Made by a program: the position numbers and the translations under genes. From the NCBI GenBank assembly GCA_965216515.1, contig OZ244173.1, positions 3,410,001 through 3,474,000 of the forward strand: a DNA stretch of 64,000 bases, in the 5' to 3' direction. Shown here piece by piece: positions 42,639 through 51,156 of the stretch. The notes below the pieces were generated by a model. It searched no databases. It was not told the origin of the DNA and was given only the letters and a program-made list of their open reading frames with translations. The stretch's first letter is position 1. The number at the start of each line of letters is the position of its first letter. The DNA comes from CAXMRP01 sp965216515. GTDB taxonomy: Bacteria > Pseudomonadota > Alphaproteobacteria > Rhizobiales > Afifellaceae.

Positions 42639-43778
42639 TCATTCGCCGGCGACGAAGTGCTTGGACAGCTTCAGGCCCTGGGCCTGGTAGTTGGATTGCA
42701 GGTCCGATCCGTACAGCGCGTCCGGCGTGCCGGCCATCGCCTCATAGACCAGCCGGCCGATGGTCTGGCCGTGTTCCAGGATAAACGGCACCTCATGGCT
42801 GCGCACTTCCAGTACAGCCCGGCTGCCGTGGCCGCCGGCCGGCGCGTGGCCGAAACCGGGATCGAAAAAACCGGCATAATGCACCCGGAATTCGCCGACC
42901 AGCGGGTCAAAGGCCACCATCTCCGCCGCATGATCGGGCGGCACGTGCACCGCCTCGTTGGAGGCCAGAATGTAGAATTGGTCGGGATCGAGGATCAGCT
43001 CCGCGGCGCCGTGCCGGCGGATCGGTTCCCAGAAGTCGAGCACCGGATAGGCCGCCACCCTGTCGACATCGATGACGCCGGTGTGGCGCTTGGCGCGAAA
43101 GCCGACCAGGCCCTCCGGATTGCCGCCGAGATCGATGGACAGCGCCAGTCCGTCGATGAACCGCGCCTCGCCGCTTGCCAGCTGCCGGGCGGCGTGAAGG
43201 GCGGCGAGCGCGGTGTCGTCGAGCCGCCCGTCGCCGCGGCGGAAACGGATTTGCGATAACCGCGAGCCTGTCCGCACGACGACCGGAAAGGTCCGCGGGC
43301 TGATTTCCAGATAGAGCGGTCCGCAATAGCCCGCCGGCACCTGGTCGAACGCCCGGGCATTGTCGGCGATGACACGGGTAAACACATCGAGCCGGCCGGT
43401 GGAACTCTTCGGGTTGGCGCTTGCGGAAATGTCATCGGGAAGCGCCAGCCCCTCCATCAGCGGCACGATATAGACACAGCCGGTCTCCAGCACCGCGCCG
43501 TCGGCGAGCGGAAGCGCGTGCAGCGCAAGATCCGACAACCGGCTTTCCACCGTTCGCGCCGGCCCCGGCAGGAAGCTGGCCCGCACCCGGTGGGCCAGGG
43601 CGCCCAGCCGCAGGTCCAGGCTCGCCGGCTGCACCTGCGGCCGCGCCGCGGTGCCATCGCCGCCGGCCGGCTCGCCGGTGACAATCCCGCCGGCGGCCAT
43701 CAGCGCCCGGATCGCCCGGTCGGGCAGAATGCCCCGCATGCCCGGCGCCGCGGTTGTCGAAGTTGTGCTGCTGTTCAT
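42639..43778 (-). CDS. dcd: 2'-deoxycytidine 5'-triphosphate deaminase, long two-domain form
   Basis: This is the alphaproteobacterial long Dcd, of about 360-380 residues, with two dUTPase-like beta folds in one chain. It would deaminate dCTP to dUTP for thymidylate synthesis. Visible motifs are 'QPASLDLRLGALAHRVRASF', 'ASANPKSSTGRLDVFTRVIA' with the S-S-T-G-R loop, and 'GNPEGLVGFRAKRHTGVIDV'. The C-terminal half contains 'RAVLEVRSHEVPFILEHGQT'. ATG 43778 gives 379 residues; a later ATG at 43739, just before 'RGILPD' where homology starts, is an equally reasonable start. It is divergent from metZ, whose riboswitch leader occupies the intergenic region. Confidence 0.85.
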   Translation of the reverse strand: MNSSTTSTTAAPGMRGILPDRAIRALMAAGGIVTGEPAGGDGTAARPQVQPASLDLRLGALAHRVRASFLPGPARTVESRLSDLALHALPLADGAVLETGCVYIVPLMEGLALPDDISASANPKSSTGRLDVFTRVIADNARAFDQVPAGYCGPLYLEISPRTFPVVVRTGSRLSQIRFRRGDGRLDDTALAALHAARQLASGEARFIDGLALSIDLGGNPEGLVGFRAKRHTGVIDVDRVAAYPVLDFWEPIRRHGAAELILDPDQFYILASNEAVHVPPDHAAEMVAFDPLVGEFRVHYAGFFDPGFGHAPAGGHGSRAVLEVRSHEVPFILEHGQTIGRLVYEAMAGTPDALYGSDLQSNYQAQGLKLSKHFVAGE

Positions 43779-43843
43779 CGGTGCGCCCGTTCGGTTCCCC
43801 AAATCCGTGCTCCCGGGACCCCATGCGATACTGGAAACGCCGA

Positions 43844-43872
43844 TTGACGCCAAGGCCGGATGGGCGTATCGG
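43844..43872 (+). promoter_or_regulatory. Probable sigma70 promoter for the metZ leader
   Basis: TTGACG (43844-43849), a 17-base spacer and TATCGG (43867-43872) match -35/-10 spacing. Transcription would start near 43879, immediately before the SAM-II aptamer at 43884. Confidence 0.6.
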
Positions 43873-43883
43873 AGAGGGATATC

Positions 43884-43943
43884 CCGTGGCGATTTGTGCC
43901 GGCCGGCTTGCGACCACGTTAATCATCACCGCTAAAAGGCCGG
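43884..43943 (+). promoter_or_regulatory. SAM-II riboswitch (metA motif)
   Basis: The sequence follows the SAM-II consensus closely. P1 strand CGTGG (43885-43889) pairs with CCACG (43914-43918). The loop has the conserved GATTTG and GGCTTGC stretches, and CGCTAAAA (43930-43937) comes downstream. The H-type pseudoknot is exact: CCGGCC (43899-43904) pairs with GGCCGG (43938-43943). SAM-II aptamers bind S-adenosylmethionine and repress methionine-synthesis genes in alphaproteobacteria. It is followed by an intrinsic terminator, so control is probably transcriptional. Confidence 0.93.
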
Positions 43944-43960
43944 AGGTTTGAAGTCCAGAC

Positions 43961-43994
43961 CCCGGCTTTTGGCATCCGCCAGGCCGGGTTTTTT
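43961..43994 (+). terminator. Intrinsic terminator of the SAM-II switch (attenuator)
   Basis: CCCGGC (43961-43966) pairs with GCCGGG (43983-43988); an inner TGGC/GCCA hairpin (43970-43973, 43978-43981) stabilises it. Six Ts follow (43989-43994). The 5' arm CCGGC (43962-43966) can alternatively pair with GCCGG (43939-43943) of the aptamer pseudoknot. That alternative pairing would be an antiterminator when SAM is absent. Confidence 0.88.
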
Positions 43995-44065
43995 GTGCCG
44001 GGATATTGCATTTGGACGGCCGTGGCCTGCCAGCCCCGGCCACCCGGAAAAAGAGGATCATGGTC

Positions 44066-45280
44066 ATGACCCGAAAGCGTCGCGCCCACCGCCCCGCCAC
44101 CCGGCTGGTTCATGGCGGCATCGTTCGCTCCCAGCATGGCGAGACGTCGGAGGCGATGTTCCTGACCCAGGGCTATGTCTACGCCAATGCCGAGGCCGCC
44201 GAGGCCCGCTTCAAGGGCGATGACCCGGGCTATGTCTACTCCCGCTACGCCAACCCCACAGTCGCCATGTTCGAGGAGCGCATGTGCCTGCTGGAGGGTG
44301 CGGCCGCGAGCCGGGCCACGGCCAGCGGCATGGCCGCCGTCACCGCGTCGCTGTTGTGCGATCTTTCGGCCGGTGACCATGTGGTCGCCTCGCGTGCGCT
44401 GTTCGGCTCGTGCGATTATGTCATCGCCGATCTGCTGCCGCGGTTCGGCATCCCCGCGACCATGGTCGACGGTACCGATCTTGACGCCTGGCGCGCCGCG
44501 ATCGGCCCGCGGACCCGTGCCGTGTTTCTGGAAAGCCCGGCCAACCCGACGCTGGAACTGATCGATATCGCCGCCGTCGCCGAGATTGCCCGCGCCGCCG
44601 GCGCCCGTCTGATCGTCGACAATGTCTTTGCTTCGCCGCTCTTCCAGCGGCCCCTCGATCTCGGCGCCCACGCGGTGGTTTATTCCACAACCAAGCATGT
44701 CGACGGGCAGGGCCGGTGCCTGGGCGGCGTGGTCTTGTCGGACGAGGAATGGGTGGAGGACAAGCTGGCGCCGTTTTTGAAGCACACCGGCCCGGCGATC
44801 AGTCCGTTCAACGCCTGGGTAATGCTGAAGGCGATGGAAACCCTGGAGGTCCGCCTTGACCGTCAGGCGGCGACGGCGGCGATGCTTGCCGACCGGCTCG
44901 CCGCCCATCCCGCCGTCACCCGCATCCTGTATCCCGGCCGGGCCGACCACCCCCAGCACGATCTCGCCCGCCGCCAGATGACGAACGGCGGCACGATGAT
45001 CGCCCTGGAGGTCGCCGGCGGCAAGGCGGCCGCGTTCCGTGCTGTCAACGCCCTCCAGATCGTTCGTATCTCCAACAATCTGGGCGACGCCAAGAGCCTT
45101 GTGACCCATCCCGCCACCACCACCCACCAGCGCCTGACCGACGAGGCCCGCGCCACCCTCGGCATCACCGACGGCCTGTTGCGGCTCTCCGTCGGCCTGG
45201 AGGATCCGGATGATCTTGCCGAAGATCTGGCGGCGGCGCTCGATGCGGCGGCCAAACCGGCAATCCGGGCGGTCTCTTGA
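44066..45280 (+). CDS. metZ: O-succinylhomoserine sulfhydrylase
   Basis: MetZ makes homocysteine directly from O-succinylhomoserine and sulfide, a PLP-dependent gamma-replacement. The 404-residue protein is of the Cys/Met metabolism family. It has 'YVYSRYANPTVAMFEERMCL', 'ESPANPTLELIDIAAVAEIA' and the PLP lysine Lys210 in 'YSTTKHVDGQGRCLGG'. The 'HPATTTHQRL' segment with 'LRLSVGLEDPDDLAEDL' supports MetZ rather than cystathionine synthase. ATG 44066 fits the AGAGGA site (8-base spacing) better than ATG 44060. Transcription passes the SAM-II switch and terminator, so high SAM should switch it off. Confidence 0.93.
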   Translation: MTRKRRAHRPATRLVHGGIVRSQHGETSEAMFLTQGYVYANAEAAEARFKGDDPGYVYSRYANPTVAMFEERMCLLEGAAASRATASGMAAVTASLLCDLSAGDHVVASRALFGSCDYVIADLLPRFGIPATMVDGTDLDAWRAAIGPRTRAVFLESPANPTLELIDIAAVAEIARAAGARLIVDNVFASPLFQRPLDLGAHAVVYSTTKHVDGQGRCLGGVVLSDEEWVEDKLAPFLKHTGPAISPFNAWVMLKAMETLEVRLDRQAATAAMLADRLAAHPAVTRILYPGRADHPQHDLARRQMTNGGTMIALEVAGGKAAAFRAVNALQIVRISNNLGDAKSLVTHPATTTHQRLTDEARATLGITDGLLRLSVGLEDPDDLAEDLAAALDAAAKPAIRAVS

Positions 45281-45340
45281 CCGGCGCGGCATTGCATCAG
45301 CGTGAAATTGGAACCGGAAACAGCGACCGGAGAGCCTTCC

Positions 45341-45757
45341 ATGCCGACATCACCGACCTATGACCGCGAACTGATATCCAACGGCAACCCGATGGAGGCC
45401 GTGGTCGGCTTCAGCCGCGCGGTGCGTGTCGGGCCCTACATCACGATTGGCGGCACGGCGCCGGTGGACGCCGACGGCAACACGGTCGGCGTCGGGGATG
45501 TGGCGGTTCAGACCCGTCAGTGCCTCGAGATTATCAAGGCGGCGCTGGAGCAGGCCGGGTCGGGGCTGCATGATGTGGTGCGAACCCGGATCATTCTGAC
45601 GGATATCGACGACTGGAAAGCCGCGATCGATGTCCGTAAAGCCAATTTCCGGACGGTTCGCCCGGTCGACACGATCATGGCGGTCGATCGGTTCGTCAAT
45701 CCGGAATGGCGGATCGAAATCGAGGCGGATGCCATCATCGGCGACTGGCCGCGCTGA
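45341..45757 (+). CDS. RidA/YjgF/UK114 superfamily protein
   Basis: This 138-residue single-domain protein of the Rid superfamily resembles the Rid subgroups that lack a confirmed enamine deaminase role. Typical parts are 'AVRVGPYITIGGTAPVDADG', 'IIKAALEQAGSGLHDVVRTR' and the C-terminal 'FVNPEWRIEIEADAIIG', with an arginine at the position of the RidA active-site Arg. RidA proteins hydrolyse reactive 2-aminoacrylate made by PLP enzymes, and its place 60 bases after metZ fits that idea. GGAGAG precedes ATG 45341; a GTG further upstream is not needed for the fold. Confidence 0.8.
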   Translation: MPTSPTYDRELISNGNPMEAVVGFSRAVRVGPYITIGGTAPVDADGNTVGVGDVAVQTRQCLEIIKAALEQAGSGLHDVVRTRIILTDIDDWKAAIDVRKANFRTVRPVDTIMAVDRFVNPEWRIEIEADAIIGDWPR

Positions 45758-45769
45758 TCGGCGGGGGCG

Positions 45770-46375
45770 TCAGGCGAGCGTGCGCCAGGCCAGCAGGATT
45801 CGCGCCGCGGTGGTAATCAGGCAGACGACGCCGAACACCAGGGCAATGGGAGCAAATGCGCCGGGAAAAAGGCAGAACAGGCAGAAAACCAGGATCGTTT
45901 CGCTCGCTTCGGCAAGCCCGGTGGTGAAATAGAGCGACTTGACGCCACGCACGGCCGTCGACAGGTCGCGCTTTTCCGCCATGATCGCGTAGGCGAGAAA
46001 GCTCGACCCGTTGACGTAGAAAGCCAGGATCAGGAAAGCGCCGGCGACGGCGTTTGCCGGCGGATCGGCGAGTATGAAGGCCATCGGGATGGTGCCATAG
46101 AAGGCGAAATCGAGCAGGATATCGAGAAAACCGCCGCGATCTGTCGTTTCCGTCGCACGCGCCACCGCGCCATCCAGCCCGTCCAGCAGCCGGCTGGCCA
46201 GAAGCAGCGCCAATCCGGCCAGATAGGCATGGAAGACGATGGCCACGCCGGCGGCAAGGCCCACCAGAAACGCGGCCGCCGTAACTCCGTCTGCACCGAT
46301 CCCGGCGCCCGCCAGCGCCGCGCCGGTCCGGTTGAGGGCCGGTTCGACGATCCGGCGAACCGCTCCGTCGAGCAT
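45770..46375 (-). CDS. CDP-alcohol phosphatidyltransferase family protein (YnjF-like)
   Basis: The 201-residue membrane protein has about five hydrophobic helices. The signature 'DGAVARATETTDRGGFLDIL' plus LD matches the CDP-alcohol phosphatidyltransferase metal site (D-G-x2-A-R then G-x3-D-x3-D). The first spacer is seven residues, where classical PgsA has eight. It would couple a CDP-activated lipid or alcohol to an acceptor, but the substrate is unknown; E. coli YnjF is similar. ATG 46375 is chosen because AAAGGA lies nine bases before it. The preceding possible start at 46393 spans that site. It converges with the RidA-like gene. Confidence 0.8.
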   Translation of the reverse strand: MLDGAVRRIVEPALNRTGAALAGAGIGADGVTAAAFLVGLAAGVAIVFHAYLAGLALLLASRLLDGLDGAVARATETTDRGGFLDILLDFAFYGTIPMAFILADPPANAVAGAFLILAFYVNGSSFLAYAIMAEKRDLSTAVRGVKSLYFTTGLAEASETILVFCLFCLFPGAFAPIALVFGVVCLITTAARILLAWRTLA

Positions 46376-46500
46376 CGCGCATGGTCCTTTCATATGCCCG
46401 GCCGCCGCACCGGCGGGTGGAGGCTGGCGCAACCGGCCACATCCCTGTAAGACGGACCGGTCGGTTGCCCAGACCGTTCGTTCCTGCCGCGAAAGTTGCC

Positions 46501-47424
46501 ATGGGTAAAGCCCGCGCCGTGTCGATCACGTCCATTTTCCCTGCCGTGACCGCAATCGTGCTGATGGTCCTGGCTGCCGGATCGGCGCCCGCCGGGGCAC
46601 AGACCCGGACGGTCCAGCTTCTCGAGACGCCGGGCGCCCCGGCCGCCCCCGCCTTCGACCCGGAAGGCCCGGTGATCCCGAACTTCTGGGACCTGCGCGC
46701 CCGCATGCCGAGGCCCGATCCGGATGCCTTTCAGGCCATCCGCTTCCTGGTCAACGAGGACTTCCCGCCGTTCAGCTTTCTGGACCGGCGCGGCCTGCTG
46801 ATCGGCTTCGACATCGACATCGCCCGCGCCGTGTGCGGCGTCCTGAAAGTCACCTGTGCCGTCCAGTACCGGCCGTTTTCCACCTTGCGTGAAGCCCTGC
46901 TTGCCGGAGAAGGCGACGCCATCATCGCCGGCCTCGCCGAAGACGTGCCGGCCGCCGCCGGCCTGTCGTTCACCCGGCCCTACATGAAGATCCCGGCCCG
47001 CTTCGTCACCCGCCGGGATGTCCGCTTCGACCCGCTGGATCCGCCTGCCGGTGAATTCGTCGGGGTCGCCTGCGGTTCCGCCCACAAGGCCTATGCGGAG
47101 CGGTATTTCACCGGCCTCAGGCTGGTTTGCTATTCCGACGTGCCGACAGCGCTTTCCGAAGTCCGCGCCGGTCGCATCGTTGCCGCTTTCGGCGATGCGC
47201 TGACCATTGCCCGGGTGCTCGGCACCGATGGCTTCGCCGCCTGCTGCGCCTTTTCCGGCGGCGCCTATGTCGATGACGATCATTTCGGCCGCGGCCTGAT
47301 GATTGCGGTACGCCCCCGCGATGCCGCGCTTCGCAATGCACTCGACTACGCCCTGCGCGAGGTCTATCGCAACGGGACCTGGGCGGAGCTTTACCTGCGG
47401 TACTTCCCCCTCGGCCTGTACTGA
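46501..47424 (+). CDS. Family 3 extracellular solute-binding protein
   Basis: The 307-residue precursor has an N-terminal signal sequence (hydrophobic from about residue 12, cleavage near APAGA-Q at 30). The SBP family 3 fold follows: 'IRFLVNEDFPPFSFLDRRGL', 'IGFDIDIARAVCGVLKVTCA', 'LREALLAGEGDAIIAGLAED' and 'YRNGTWAELYLRYFPLG'. Such proteins deliver amino acids to ABC importers, but no permease or ATPase gene is next to it. It may be an orphan receptor or act with a distant transporter. Several cysteines in the mature part (such as 'VACGS' and 'LVCYS') suggest disulfides. ATG 46501 directly precedes the signal peptide. Confidence 0.82.
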   Translation: MGKARAVSITSIFPAVTAIVLMVLAAGSAPAGAQTRTVQLLETPGAPAAPAFDPEGPVIPNFWDLRARMPRPDPDAFQAIRFLVNEDFPPFSFLDRRGLLIGFDIDIARAVCGVLKVTCAVQYRPFSTLREALLAGEGDAIIAGLAEDVPAAAGLSFTRPYMKIPARFVTRRDVRFDPLDPPAGEFVGVACGSAHKAYAERYFTGLRLVCYSDVPTALSEVRAGRIVAAFGDALTIARVLGTDGFAACCAFSGGAYVDDDHFGRGLMIAVRPRDAALRNALDYALREVYRNGTWAELYLRYFPLGLY

Positions 47425-47434
47425 GGCGGCCGTC

Positions 47435-48295
47435 TCAGCGTCCCTTGCGGAACGGATAGATGAGCGACCAGGCCAGGCTTGCCGGCCGGTCGTCCTGGTG
47501 TTCGGCAATCCCGATCGTCATGCCCTCGTGCCCTTTTTCCGGCACGTCCGTATAGACCCCGAACAATCGGTCCCAGACGGAAAGGTTGAAGCCGTAATTG
47601 CTGTCCGTTTCCTTGCGGATGATCGAATGGTGGCAGCGGTGCATGTCCGGCGTCACCAGCAGCAGCCGCAGCAGCCTGTCGATCCGGTCGGGAATGCGGG
47701 CATTGGAATGGTTGAACATCGCCATGCCATTGAGCACGATCTCAAACAGCAGGACCGAAAGCACCGGGGCGCCCATCAGCGCCACCAGCCCCGCCTTCCA
47801 GCCCATCGACAAAATGATCTCCAGCGGATGAAAGCGCAGCCCCGACGTCACGTCGAGATCGACATCGGCATGGTGGACCCGATGGAGCCGCCACAACAAC
47901 GGAACCTTGTGGGACACCACATGTTCCAGCCACACGGCGAAGTCCAGGAGCACGAAAGCGATCGCGCCGGCCAGCAAGCCCGGCACCGCCGCCCCGTTCA
48001 GCGCCTGCGTGGAATTGAACAGCCCGAAATCGGCCTCCGCCGCCCACACCGCCGTGGCCACGGCGGTTGCCGGAAACAGCACCCGCAGGAACAGCGCATT
48101 GGCGACCAGCAGGCCGAAGCCGCGCAGCAGGACGATATCGAGCGCCACGATCGCCATATTGGTAATCCACCGCCGGCGGAGCGGCTCGCGCTTCGGCCGC
48201 CGCGGCGCCCGGATCTCCCAGATCGCCATGATCCCGAATATGCCGAAAAAGGCGGCAATCCGGGCAGTCGTGTCCCAGGGTATGCTCGATTCCAT
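47435..48295 (-). CDS. Sterol desaturase / fatty acid hydroxylase superfamily membrane protein
   Basis: This 286-residue multi-pass membrane protein carries the di-iron histidine clusters of the superfamily: 'EHVVSH', 'HRVHHAD' and 'MHRCHHSIIRKETDSNYG'. A distal 'FNHSNARIP' supplies another histidine. It has hydrophobic segments near residues 10-30, 45-75, 100-125 and 165-195. Such enzymes hydroxylate or desaturate lipids (hopanoids, carotenoids, fatty acids, or ether lipids) at the membrane. The substrate cannot be assigned. It is transcribed downstream of the TerB-like gene on the same strand, with a 31-base gap, and may share its message. Confidence 0.85.
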   Translation of the reverse strand: MESSIPWDTTARIAAFFGIFGIMAIWEIRAPRRPKREPLRRRWITNMAIVALDIVLLRGFGLLVANALFLRVLFPATAVATAVWAAEADFGLFNSTQALNGAAVPGLLAGAIAFVLLDFAVWLEHVVSHKVPLLWRLHRVHHADVDLDVTSGLRFHPLEIILSMGWKAGLVALMGAPVLSVLLFEIVLNGMAMFNHSNARIPDRIDRLLRLLLVTPDMHRCHHSIIRKETDSNYGFNLSVWDRLFGVYTDVPEKGHEGMTIGIAEHQDDRPASLAWSLIYPFRKGR

Positions 48296-48326
48296 GATCG
48301 CCGCGCCTCTCCCCGGTCGCCGGTGC

Positions 48327-48740
48327 CTAGAGCCGGCGGAACCGCGCCATCGCCGAACGTTCCAGCGCCGCGATGGTCAGCTTGTCGAGGTTCAGCCGGT
48401 CGCGCAGCATCTGCAGGAAACGCAATTCCTCCGCCCGCACCGAGAGGTCCGCCGACGCCACCTCCACGGCGAGCGCGTAGGCGGTGTCGTGCAGTTTCTC
48501 CGGCAGCGCCTCCGCGATCAGTTCCAGCAAATCGTCCAGCCCGTTGCTGGAATTCAAAATTGTGCTTGCCGCCTCCGCCGTGGCGGCGAGATTGTCGCTG
48601 TCATAGCCGGCGAATACGGGCAGCAATCGCACCAGGTCGCCGATCCGCAACAGCTCCGCGTCGGACATGGTTGCATCCGCCGCGGAGATCGTGACCATGC
48701 CGTAGATAAGCGCCTCTTCGGGTGTAATGGACCGTGTCAT
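48327..48740 (-). CDS. TerB/DjlA-like helical domain protein
   Basis: This 137-residue all-helical acidic protein is similar to the TerB (tellurite-resistance/DjlA N-terminal) fold. 'EEALIYGMVTISAADATMSD' opens the first helix pair, and the acidic D-x-x-M-S/D-x-E pattern is the family's metal-binding loop. A second copy of that pattern, 'VASADLSVRAEELRFLQML', follows near residues 93-111. No other ter genes are present, so tellurite resistance is not implied; stand-alone TerB proteins are common in Hyphomicrobiales. ATG 48740 is seven bases after AAGG. It precedes the sterol-desaturase-like gene. Confidence 0.75.
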   Translation of the reverse strand: MTRSITPEEALIYGMVTISAADATMSDAELLRIGDLVRLLPVFAGYDSDNLAATAEAASTILNSSNGLDDLLELIAEALPEKLHDTAYALAVEVASADLSVRAEELRFLQMLRDRLNLDKLTIAALERSAMARFRRL

Positions 48741-48972
48741 GTGCATGCCTTTTTGCCGGATCGGGTGTTTGCCAATGACCTAATGGCCTGGCGCGCCGCC
48801 TGCAAGGCGGATTGCGAAATCGTGAGACGGCCGGCCGTCTCGCAGCCGGCCGCGGATGTCCGCCCGCCCGGCCCGAATTGACGCGGGCGCGGCGCGCCGG
48901 TAAGTCCCCTCCCGGGCGCGCCGCGCCCGCGCCGGCCGCCGCCGGCGCCTTGACCGGGATCGGAAGGCACCC

Positions 48973-50622
48973 ATGAGCGGCAATGCAAAAGGCGAGAGCG
49001 CGGGCAGGGCGGGTGCACCGGTTTCCGATGCCATCGCCGCCGCCGCCGGGGTATCCAGGGCCTGGCCGTTTGAGGAGGCGCGCAAGCTCGTTGCCCGTCT
49101 CGACAGGGCGGGCATTGACGGTGAGGTGCTTTTTGAGACCGGCTACGGCCCGTCCGGCCTGCCCCACATCGGCACCTTCGGCGAGGTTGCCCGCACCGCC
49201 ATGGTCCGCCATGCCTTCCATGTGCTTGCCGGCGACGGCGTGGCCTCGCGGCTGATCTGCTTTTCCGACGACATGGACGGCCTGCGCAAGGTGCCCGACA
49301 ATATTCCCAATCACGAACTGCTCGCCGGCCATCTCGGCCGGCCGCTGTCGCGGGTGCCCGACCCGTTCTTCGAGGCCGGCGGGACAGCCGGCGCCTATGA
49401 GAGTTTCGCCGCCCACAACAATGCGCGCCTGTGCGCCTTCCTCGACCGGTTCGGTTTCGACTACGAATTCGCCAGCGCCACGGACTATTACACCGCCGGT
49501 CGCTTCGACGGCACGCTTTTGAAGATGCTGGCCGCCTACGACAGGGTGATGGACATCATCCTGCCGACGCTGGGGGCGGAACGGCGGGCCACCTATTCGC
49601 CCTTCCTGCCGGTCTGCCAGCGCACCGGCAAGGTGCTCCAGGTGCCGATGATCGACCGCGATGTCGCCGCCGGCACCGTGACCTACAACGATCCGCAGAC
49701 CGGCGAAGCGGTGACGACCCCGGTCACCGGCGGCCGGGTGAAGTGCCAGTGGAAGGCCGACTGGGCGTTGCGCTGGACCGGCCTCGGCGTTGACTACGAA
49801 ATGGCCGGCAAGGACCTGATCGATTCCGTCCGCCTGTCGAGCCGCATCTGTTCGGCGCTGGGTGGCAATCCGCCGGAGGGGTTCAATTACGAGCTGTTTC
49901 TCGACGAGAATGGCGAGAAGATCTCCAAATCCCGCGGCAACGGGATCACCATCGACGAGTGGCTCACCTATGCCGGGCCCGACAGCCTGTCGCTGTTCAT
50001 GTATGCCAAGCCGCGCTCCGCCAAGCGGTTGTATTTCGATGTCATCCCGCGCACCGTCGACGACTATGACGCCCATTTGTCCGCCTATGCCGATCAGGAT
50101 CCGGAGCGCCGGATCGCCAATCCGGTCTGGCATATCCATGCCGGTGCCCCGCCGCAACGCGACATGCCGGTGTCATTTTCCATGCTGCTCAACCTGGTCA
50201 GCGCGTCGAACGCCGAGGACCGGGATGTGCTCTGGGGATTCATTTCCCGCTATGCGCCCGGAGCGACGCCGCAAAATCATCCCGAACTCGACCGCCGGGT
50301 CGGTTATGCGATTCGCTACTTTCATGACTTCGTCCGCCCGGCCAAGGTTTTCCGCGCGCCGACGCAAACCGAACGCGCCGCCCTTGCCGATCTCGACGAG
50401 AGGCTGGCGGCTCTGCCGGCCGACGCCGATGGCGAGACCATCCAGAACGAGGTCTATGCGGTCGGCAAGGCCCATGACTTCGCCAATCTCCGCGACTGGT
50501 TCAAGGCGCTCTATCAGGTGCTGCTCGGCCAGGACCAGGGTCCGCGCTTCGGCTCGTTCGTGGCGCTCTACGGGATCGCCGAGACCCGCGCTTTGATCGC
50601 CCATGGCCTGGCGTCGGACTAG
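48973..50622 (+). CDS. lysS: Lysyl-tRNA synthetase, class I
   Basis: This is the archaeal-type class I LysRS found in many alphaproteobacteria and spirochaetes instead of the class II enzyme. In 549 residues the HIGH-like 'GPSGLPHIGTFGE' (near 59-71) and KMSKS-like 'GEKISKSRGNG' (near 314-324) are intact. A zinc-binding-like insertion and an alpha-helical anticodon-binding C-terminus follow. About 30 extra N-terminal residues precede the usual start. ATG 48973 has GGAAGG upstream. Its TAG (50620-50622) overlaps the stop codon of the convergent PilZ gene. Confidence 0.95.
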   Translation: MSGNAKGESAGRAGAPVSDAIAAAAGVSRAWPFEEARKLVARLDRAGIDGEVLFETGYGPSGLPHIGTFGEVARTAMVRHAFHVLAGDGVASRLICFSDDMDGLRKVPDNIPNHELLAGHLGRPLSRVPDPFFEAGGTAGAYESFAAHNNARLCAFLDRFGFDYEFASATDYYTAGRFDGTLLKMLAAYDRVMDIILPTLGAERRATYSPFLPVCQRTGKVLQVPMIDRDVAAGTVTYNDPQTGEAVTTPVTGGRVKCQWKADWALRWTGLGVDYEMAGKDLIDSVRLSSRICSALGGNPPEGFNYELFLDENGEKISKSRGNGITIDEWLTYAGPDSLSLFMYAKPRSAKRLYFDVIPRTVDDYDAHLSAYADQDPERRIANPVWHIHAGAPPQRDMPVSFSMLLNLVSASNAEDRDVLWGFISRYAPGATPQNHPELDRRVGYAIRYFHDFVRPAKVFRAPTQTERAALADLDERLAALPADADGETIQNEVYAVGKAHDFANLRDWFKALYQVLLGQDQGPRFGSFVALYGIAETRALIAHGLASD

Positions 50623-50978
50623 AAGCGGACGGGTTCGCTCAGCGCGCGCGCCCGCATCGCCGGTTTCTCCGACGGATCGGGCTCCGTGAAGGCCAGCGAG
50701 CAGAACTGCACGCCAAGGGCGGTCAGCGAGCGCCAGCGCACGGTCGCCTCGACATCGACACCGAGCGACGGGATCGAGATCGAGACACGGTCCGGCACGG
50801 TGCGGGGCGCCCGGAACTGCAGGCGCGCCCCGTGAAGCGAGATATCGCGAACGATCGCCTCGTCGTTGAAACCGCCGGCGCCCCGAATTCGGGCGAGACC
50901 GAAATGCGGTTTCCGCTGGCTGCGGCGCCGGCCCGGTCTGTCGTGTTTGCGCAGTAGGTTGAACATGATCGGCCACAT
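50619..50978 (-). CDS. PilZ domain protein
   Basis: The 119-residue protein is essentially one PilZ domain. The c-di-GMP contacts are visible: an arginine-rich 'RRRSQRK' (near residues 17-23) and 'VRDISLHGARLQF' (near 43-55), matching the R-x-x-x-R and D/N-x-S-x-x-G motifs. A free-standing PilZ protein would act as a c-di-GMP-responsive adaptor on motility, secretion or polysaccharide synthesis. The GT2 synthase at 24.0 kb is one possible target, but this is only inference. The start at 50978 lies close to AAGGA; ATG 50966 is an alternative. Its stop overlaps that of lysS. Confidence 0.82.
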   Translation of the reverse strand: MWPIMFNLLRKHDRPGRRRSQRKPHFGLARIRGAGGFNDEAIVRDISLHGARLQFRAPRTVPDRVSISIPSLGVDVEATVRWRSLTALGVQFCSLAFTEPDPSEKPAMRARALSEPVRF

Positions 50979-51156
50979 GGGTCCTTTAAACCGACGCTAA
51001 CCCCGTTGCCGTAAACGGCCGGTAAAGCGATATGGTGAACGGCGTCGTTCCGCCGCTTTCGCTGAACAGGGTTAAGGTGCCGGCCCATCCCGGTCCGGAT
51101 CGGGTAAAACCGGGCAATATCAACCTGTTGCGCGCGCCTGGCCGTCCGTTCCGCGG

